Source of the DNA: Microbacterium rhizomatis
Lineage (GTDB): Bacteria; Actinomycetota; Actinomycetes; Actinomycetales; Microbacteriaceae
Reading direction: 5' to 3'
Assembly (NCBI RefSeq): GCF_008710745.1
Contig: NZ_VYSA01000001.1
Span: 1,302,001 to 1,366,000 of the forward strand
DNA: 64,000 nucleotides
Shown here: positions 59,215 through 64,000 of the stretch, in pieces
Layout of the letters: every line of letters begins with the position of its first letter
How positions within the stretch are numbered: the first letter of the stretch is position 1
The notes under the pieces: model-generated
Told to the model about the DNA's origin: nothing
Database searches by the model: none
What the model saw: only the letters and a program-made list of their open reading frames with translations
Translations under genes and position numbers: made by a program

Positions 59215-61338
59215 TCAGCGCGGCAAGAACGAGACGCTGCCCGCCGCATCCGACCGCGCGACGCCGTTCTGGAACTGCTGAACGCAGCCGGTGGACGAAC
59301 AGGTCTGCGTTCCCTTGGGCCAGCCCAACCAGGTGGCCTCCGCACCGTAGTAGAACCAGACGTCGAGGATGCGGCCGTAGGGCGTGAACACCGGGGCGGC
59401 GTCCCGCTGCTGGGTGACGACTCCAGACGAGTAGTGCTGGATGTAGCCCCCGCCGTTGGACGTCGCATACCGGATGTCATTGAGCGCCGCACCGTAGCCC
59501 GACATCCCGCCGGCCGCCTTCCACGCCTGGCCGAGGCCCCCGTAGATGGTGTGCACTCCCCAGGTCGTGGAGTCCGATATTCCGCCGTACTGGAACGACT
59601 GCCCACAGCCGGACGCGACGCATGTCCGATCCGAGTACGGCCACCCCCACGTTCCACTCTGGCCCCCGCTCGCGGACCACAGCGCCTGCGCCGGCCCGTA
59701 CGGCACGAGGAAGATGCCCGCGCCGCTCTGGGCGAGCACGCCGCCGCCGAAGTTCTGCACCCATCCGCCCCCGTTGGCTCCGGCAGGGACCGTGACGAGG
59801 TCGGTCAGCGCCGGTCCCAGCGCCCCGAACCCGCCGCGGCGTGTCCACTCGGCGATGAAACCACCGGAGATGACGTGGGCACCGTACGTGGAGTTCCAGG
59901 TGATCGTGCCGCCCGCGAAACGCTGCGCGCACCCGCCGGCGACGCAGCTGTACTCGCTCGCCGGCCAGCCGAGCCACCCCTCTCCTCCGCCCGCTCGGAG
60001 CCACACGCTCATCACATCTCCGTACGGAACGAGGAATGTCCCTGCGGGATTCTGCGCGACCACCCCTCGCTCGAAGTTCTGGACCCACGCGGGCTGCGCG
60101 CCCGCCGTGGAGTAGACCGCGTCGTTCAGCGCAGCGCCGAGCCTGCCGTCGGTGCCGCCTCCCGCCTTCCAGTAGTCGTTGAGACCGCCCCAGAGCGTGT
60201 GCGCCCCGTAGGCCGCTGTCGAAGAGATCGTCGCGTACAGGAACGACTGGGAGCAACGCAGACCCGTGGAGCAGATCTGCTCGCCGGTCGGCCACCCCAT
60301 GCCGCTCGCCGGACCGCCCTGTCGGTTGTACTCGGCGAGGATCACGTTGTCGAAGACGAAGGCCGTGCCCCCGTAGTTGCTGCCGTACACGACGCCCGCG
60401 CGGAACCTCTGGTACCAGCCCTGGCCGTTCGCGTCGACGAAGACGGGGTACCCGGTCGGCGGCCCCATCGTCCCGCTCGCGCCGCCTCGTGCGTTCCAGT
60501 AGTCCACGAAACCCGGATGCGGCGCATAACTGCGCGTGTCGCCGAACCAGTCCGTGAACAGTCGCCAGAAGTTGCGATTGCCGTAGGCCGAGCAGCTGTC
60601 CCCGGTGCCGTACATGTTCGCGAGCGCCGCGGCATTGGGTGTGTACGGCGTGTAGATGTAGAGCGCAGCCGTCGCCTGATTGTTGATGAACACGCTCTGG
60701 GTGCCGCACGCCGTGTTCGGGTTGTAGAGGATGTTGTTCCATCGCTGCGCGCGATAGCCGAACGAGTTGGGGTACGCGCGGTAGACCTCGAACTGCCGGG
60801 CGGCGTAGTAGACCTGGTAGAAGAAGCCCTGAGTCGCCGGATCGCAGGGAGCGGTGTCGGGGCATCCCTGCCCCATGGCGGCCGAGAAGGACCAGGCCGA
60901 CGGTGCGGTGTCCGTGACGAGCCCCTGCTCCTTCTGCAGCAGAACGAGGAGCACGCGCTGGCTGATGCCGCAGGATCGGGCGACGTTGTCGATGATCTCC
61001 GCCGCGCTCTGGCGCGCGGATGCCGAGTAGCCGTTGCAGAAGGCGTCAGCCGGGCGGTTGTCGGTGGACTGCGCGTAGTCCTTCAAGCAGGTGTACCCGC
61101 TCCGGCACGCGCGGACCTGCCCGTTCAGGAAGGTCTGGATGTCGGGGGCGGTCATCGCGTTCGAGTCGTAGAAGATCGCGTCGTCGATGATGTAGCCGGG
61201 ATCCCAGTCCGCGGCGTTCGCCGCAGACGCCGGGGGCGCGGTCGCGGGAAGGATCGCGATGCACAGCGCCGCGATCAGCACGGCGACGATGCCGGCGGCG
61301 GTACGCGAAAGCGTGGCGGCCGTCTTCCGATATCTCAC
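59215..61338 (-). CDS. Secreted lysozyme-like protein with eight LGFP-type repeats
   Basis: The 707-residue protein has a signal peptide (cut near ASAA, ~40). An N-terminal domain (~45-270) contains VLLVLLQKEQGLV with a possible catalytic Glu (E137) and several cysteines, resembling a goose-lysozyme/transglycosylase-type fold. Eight LGFP-like repeats follow, starting near 291, 347, 400, 456, 507, 564, 615 and 671. Even repeats carry a Cys pair (CSTGLRC, CVAGGC, CVASGC, CSSTGC); odd ones do not. LGFP repeats bind the wall. GTG 61338 overlaps the lipoprotein stop. Confidence 0.88.
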   Translation of the reverse strand: MRYRKTAATLSRTAAGIVAVLIAALCIAILPATAPPASAANAADWDPGYIIDDAIFYDSNAMTAPDIQTFLNGQVRACRSGYTCLKDYAQSTDNRPADAFCNGYSASARQSAAEIIDNVARSCGISQRVLLVLLQKEQGLVTDTAPSAWSFSAAMGQGCPDTAPCDPATQGFFYQVYYAARQFEVYRAYPNSFGYRAQRWNNILYNPNTACGTQSVFINNQATAALYIYTPYTPNAAALANMYGTGDSCSAYGNRNFWRLFTDWFGDTRSYAPHPGFVDYWNARGGASGTMGPPTGYPVFVDANGQGWYQRFRAGVVYGSNYGGTAFVFDNVILAEYNRQGGPASGMGWPTGEQICSTGLRCSQSFLYATISSTAAYGAHTLWGGLNDYWKAGGGTDGRLGAALNDAVYSTAGAQPAWVQNFERGVVAQNPAGTFLVPYGDVMSVWLRAGGGEGWLGWPASEYSCVAGGCAQRFAGGTITWNSTYGAHVISGGFIAEWTRRGGFGALGPALTDLVTVPAGANGGGWVQNFGGGVLAQSGAGIFLVPYGPAQALWSASGGQSGTWGWPYSDRTCVASGCGQSFQYGGISDSTTWGVHTIYGGLGQAWKAAGGMSGYGAALNDIRYATSNGGGYIQHYSSGVVTQQRDAAPVFTPYGRILDVWFYYGAEATWLGWPKGTQTCSSTGCVQQFQNGVARSDAAGSVSFLPR

Positions 61339-61859
61339 GGGACAGTGACCGTCTGAGTGCCGGAGAGCCCGAAGTGGGCGGCCGAACTGTATTCGAGCGT
61401 CGCCTGCCAGTCACCCGGTCCGAGGTCGGCCGTCGGATAGGTGAGCAGGGCGCAGTACGTGCTCTCCTGTGCGGCCGCCGTCGCGCCCGAGACAGTCCTC
61501 GTGACGCCCCCTTGGACGAGCGTGAGCGTGCACGCCCCTCCGTCCTCGAGGAGCTTCGGAACCATTCCCGAGGCCTCCACGGTGCCGGAGACGACGTCGA
61601 GCGTGATCACGACGACCTCGACGTCGGACGCACGGCCGGGTGATGCGGTGGGCACGGGCAGCGGTGTCGGCTCCGCGGTGACAGCCGCGGTCGGTTCCGG
61701 CGACGCCGTGGGGGTGGCGATGGACGTCGGCTCGGTCGAAGAAGAGGGCGAGACCGCGGCCCCCGGCCGTGGCGTGGAGCAGGCGGCGAGTCCGGCACAG
61801 GTCAGCAGTGCGAGCACCATGACGGCGACGCGAACGGGCGTATTCACCGGAACTCTCAT
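61335..61859 (-). CDS. Small lipoprotein
   Basis: The 174-residue protein has a lipoprotein signal peptide with lipobox LAACS. A Thr/Ser/Pro linker follows (~30-75; TEPTSIATPTASPEPTAAVT), then a ~95-residue domain of beta strands with one Cys pair (GGACTLTLVQGG, STYCALLTYP) that looks Ig-like. No enzyme motif is seen. It is coupled to the LGFP-repeat gene by GTGA and lies nine bases after the AlgX-like gene, so it is likely a surface partner of these proteins. Confidence 0.85.
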   Translation of the reverse strand: MRVPVNTPVRVAVMVLALLTCAGLAACSTPRPGAAVSPSSSTEPTSIATPTASPEPTAAVTAEPTPLPVPTASPGRASDVEVVVITLDVVSGTVEASGMVPKLLEDGGACTLTLVQGGVTRTVSGATAAAQESTYCALLTYPTADLGPGDWQATLEYSSAAHFGLSGTQTVTVP

Positions 61860-61868
61860 GCTGCCACG

Positions 61869-63077
61869 CTAGTAGCCGGATGCTTGAGGCGGTGGATTGA
61901 GCAGATAGCGCTCCGCGAGTTGCACGATGACCACGTCAGGATGGTGCTCCTCGACGGCCTGCGCGTAGTTGGACATCTGGGTCGTTCCCGTGATGTACGG
62001 CTCGTTCACCTGCCATGTCGGCGAGTACGCCTGCTGCCACAGCGGCGAGAGCCCGCCACCCATCGAATCCCGGAAGATCAGGGCGGACTTGCCCGTCCAC
62101 GATGCAGGGACCGTCGTTTCGGCGGGGAGGATCGAGAGGTCCGTCACGGAAGTGCCGGGGACGGTTTCGGTCACCCCTGTCTTGTCGGTGCGGGTGACGT
62201 CCATCAGCGGATCCGTGAAGTCGGGGACGGCCCAGTCCGCTCCAGGACTCTTTACGCCGAACGGTGCCCATTCGTTGAAATCCCCGACGACGGTCGCACC
62301 CGAGATCGCGGGGATCTTCAGTGGCGGCGAGTCGGGATTCATCGCGTTGACGCACGTCGCGATCTGCTTCCACGCGACGTACGCCCCGTACTCCGTCCAG
62401 TGGCTGTTGCTCCAGCTGAACAGGTGTGCCGGACCGTCCTTCTGCGCTACGAGATCGGCACGTAGATCGATGATCGGCAGATCCCCCGAAGCGCCGATCA
62501 CCTGGTCCATGATCGTCGATCCACGCAGAGCCTGCATCCAGAGCGGGAGTTCCTCCGGATAGATGCTGGATGTCGACGGCGTCACCATCACGTAGAACTC
62601 GATCCCACGGGCAGCCATGGCATCGCGAACAGCAGTGAAGTGGTCGATCCACTGCTGCACCTGCGTCGCGGTCAGCAGATCGCGGCCGACCGCTTGTGAG
62701 GCGTACTGATCGACGTACTCGCTCCAGAAGATCCACCCATTCGGTCCGATGACGTATCTCTCGGCCGTCTCGGCGGAATGCTGTTGCCACGTGGCCTCCG
62801 CGGCTGCGCGGTCGGTGATCCACGGCTCCTGTGCGGCGGGCGCGACCGGCGGGCGGCACGATGAGGCGACAGCGTCGGACGACGTCGCCGCAGGTGAGGG
62901 AAGGGCGATCTCGGCTGCGCGGCTGGCCAGTTCCGCCGAGGTGATCCGTCCGACCACGAGCGCCACGATCACCAGGATCCCCAGGATCACCAAGGGGAGG
63001 AAACGCGCGCGCCGCCACCACCGTCTGCCGGGAGTCATCTCCTGACCGGGCGGCATCCCTGTCGTGCCGGCGGTCAT
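61869..63077 (-). CDS. AlgX/AlgJ-like (DHHW-family) SGNH hydrolase-fold protein
   Basis: The 402-residue protein has one N-terminal TM (~28-46) and an extracytoplasmic SGNH-like domain (~90-395): VIGPNGWIFWSEYVD, FYVMVTPSTSSIYPEELP, LFSWSNSHWTEYGAYVAWKQ and ALIFRDSMGGGL. AlgX/AlgJ proteins transfer acetyl groups to exopolysaccharide. The usual Asp-x-His(-Trp) motif here reads N-S-H-W, while the RDS serine is kept. ATG overlaps the AT3 stop, pairing it with a membrane acyltransferase that would supply acetyl groups. Confidence 0.85.
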   Translation of the reverse strand: MTAGTTGMPPGQEMTPGRRWWRRARFLPLVILGILVIVALVVGRITSAELASRAAEIALPSPAATSSDAVASSCRPPVAPAAQEPWITDRAAAEATWQQHSAETAERYVIGPNGWIFWSEYVDQYASQAVGRDLLTATQVQQWIDHFTAVRDAMAARGIEFYVMVTPSTSSIYPEELPLWMQALRGSTIMDQVIGASGDLPIIDLRADLVAQKDGPAHLFSWSNSHWTEYGAYVAWKQIATCVNAMNPDSPPLKIPAISGATVVGDFNEWAPFGVKSPGADWAVPDFTDPLMDVTRTDKTGVTETVPGTSVTDLSILPAETTVPASWTGKSALIFRDSMGGGLSPLWQQAYSPTWQVNEPYITGTTQMSNYAQAVEEHHPDVVIVQLAERYLLNPPPQASGY

Positions 63078-64000
63078 CGGGCGGCCTTCGGCGTGATCAC
63101 GAGTGTTCGTCCGACCGCCGAACCGATCTTCGCGCGCCGTGCGTGGGTTCGCTCAAGAGCGCGACTCACCCACCGCGGCGTCCAGTTCTTGAGCGCCATC
63201 GCCGGTCGCTCGACGAGGTGCCAGCTGAGGTACGCGTACACGTGGACTCCCACGATCACCACCGCGTGGTACACGATCCAGCCGAAGTCCTCCAGCTTGA
63301 AATAGGTCGCCAGCAGCATCAGCGGCCATCCGATGATGTAGATGCCGTAGGAGAGATCGCCGTAGCGGTCCCACCGCCTGATCGGGATCCGGATCGCGAA
63401 CCAGATGAGGACATAGCAGAACGCGTACTGGCCGAGGACCAGCCAGCCGCCCTTCGCATAGGTGTACGCGGCGATGAGCGCGCATGCGACCGCCAGCCGA
63501 TCGTCGATCGGTACCCGATCGCCGTAGAGGTTGAACAGGATCCCCCACGCGAATGGCGCCAGAAGCAGGAGTGCCCGGAAGTCGCCGAACAGGGGAAGCA
63601 GACTCGCCACGTTCCCGAGATTCAGCCACTGCATCATGGCCAGAGCGATGATGGCCCCGGACACGATGCCGCCCGCGACCCGGTTCGACAACGCGCCGGC
63701 CACTCCGAGGACTGCGACCAGGATGTAGGCACCGAACTCGAACGCGAGGGTCCACGCCGACCCGTTCCAGTCGAGGATCCCGTGGTCGGTGTACAGCGGC
63801 AGGGAGGTGCCCATCCCGGCGATGTTCAACTGCCGCAGGATGAGGGTGAAGTTGTTCGAGAAGTAGGTGAAGGGCGACTCCGACGTGGCGGTCCAGAACC
63901 CGGCCCACGTCCCCTTCTCCTGGTACCACGCCAGCGGGGCGAAGGCGTAGGCCGTCACGAGCAGTGCGAGGAACCATCCGGGGAAGATCCTCAGGAAGCG
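63074..64000 (-). CDS. Acyltransferase 3 (AT3) membrane protein, N-terminus beyond the window
   Basis: The visible 308 codons run from base 64000 (RFLRIFPGWFLALL) to a stop at 63074-63076. They contain the AT3 landmarks RFLRIFP, GSAWTLAFEFGAYILVAVL, RRWDRYGDLSYGIYIIGWPL and HLVERPAMALK, with about eight TM helices; the first one or two helices and the start lie outside. The frame is open across position 63958, so the GTG there is internal. It probably O-acetylates a surface glycan together with the AlgX-like protein next to it. Confidence 0.9.
   Translation of the reverse strand, partial: RFLRIFPGWFLALLVTAYAFAPLAWYQEKGTWAGFWTATSESPFTYFSNNFTLILRQLNIAGMGTSLPLYTDHGILDWNGSAWTLAFEFGAYILVAVLGVAGALSNRVAGGIVSGAIIALAMMQWLNLGNVASLLPLFGDFRALLLLAPFAWGILFNLYGDRVPIDDRLAVACALIAAYTYAKGGWLVLGQYAFCYVLIWFAIRIPIRRWDRYGDLSYGIYIIGWPLMLLATYFKLEDFGWIVYHAVVIVGVHVYAYLSWHLVERPAMALKNWTPRWVSRALERTHARRAKIGSAVGRTLVITPKAAR

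Noticed and set aside
63074..63958. A complete acyltransferase starting at GTG 63958
   Set aside because: The frame continues to base 64000 with RFLRIFPGWF, a conserved AT3 segment, so the gene is truncated by the window edge.

Overview
This is a GC-rich actinobacterial chromosome segment, most likely from the family Microbacteriaceae (Microbacterium or a close relative). That placement is inferred from gene order, very high GC at third codon positions, frequent leaderless starts and family-typical proteins (DUF5719, the RmlC subtype, WhiB, MtrAB-LpqB); no rRNA marker is present. I see no tRNA, rRNA, transposase, phage gene or CRISPR array, and no gap over 300 bases lacks a gene. The largest gap is about 250 bases, at 55246-55492.

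Positions 1-30505 are mostly conserved core genome. In order they carry the end of an aminotransferase gene, secA, a PadR regulator, a DEAD-box RNA helicase, a coiled-coil protein, hpf, comF, lpqB-mtrB-mtrA, a membrane protein, and the DUF4129/DUF4350/MoxR/DUF58 cluster. An aquaporin, a SpoIIM-like/RDD divergent pair, ahcY, DUF3499, a degenerate metallopeptidase-like gene, a DUF5719 protein with a large membrane glycosyltransferase, a WhiB regulator and manA follow. From memory, the secA-hpf-comF-lpqB-mtrB-mtrA-ahcY and DUF3499-metallopeptidase-whiB-manA neighbourhoods parallel the Rv3240c-Rv3260c region of Mycobacterium tuberculosis.

Positions 30595-64000 are a cell-surface glycan region of about 33 kb, interrupted only by a hipBA toxin-antitoxin pair (31873-33311). 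It holds a Wzy-like protein; a galactofuran set (GlfT1-like, GlfT2-like and UDP-galactopyranose mutase); several GT2 enzymes; a sugar-nucleotide epimerase; an acyltransferase; a Wzx-like flippase; a DUF2304/GT2 operon; and a GT-C-like protein. An eight-gene, tightly packed operon (47090-55245) then encodes RmlA, RmlB, a sugar aminotransferase, a fused acetyltransferase-ketoisomerase, GtrB-like and GtrA-like proteins and two large membrane proteins. Next come RmlC with a separate SDR, a Wzm/Wzt glycan exporter, and an operon with a lysozyme-like LGFP-repeat protein, a lipoprotein, an AlgX/DHHW-type protein and an acyltransferase.

The most interesting proposal is that 47090-55245 makes a dTDP-3-acetamido-3,6-dideoxyhexose (Qui3NAc or Fuc3NAc), loads it on a lipid carrier, flips it and adds it to a wall glycan outside the membrane. 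The adjacent galactofuran, rhamnose/6-deoxytalose, ABC-export and O-acetylation genes would build and finish the polymer. The pathway steps rest on recognised families; the overall assembly is inference.
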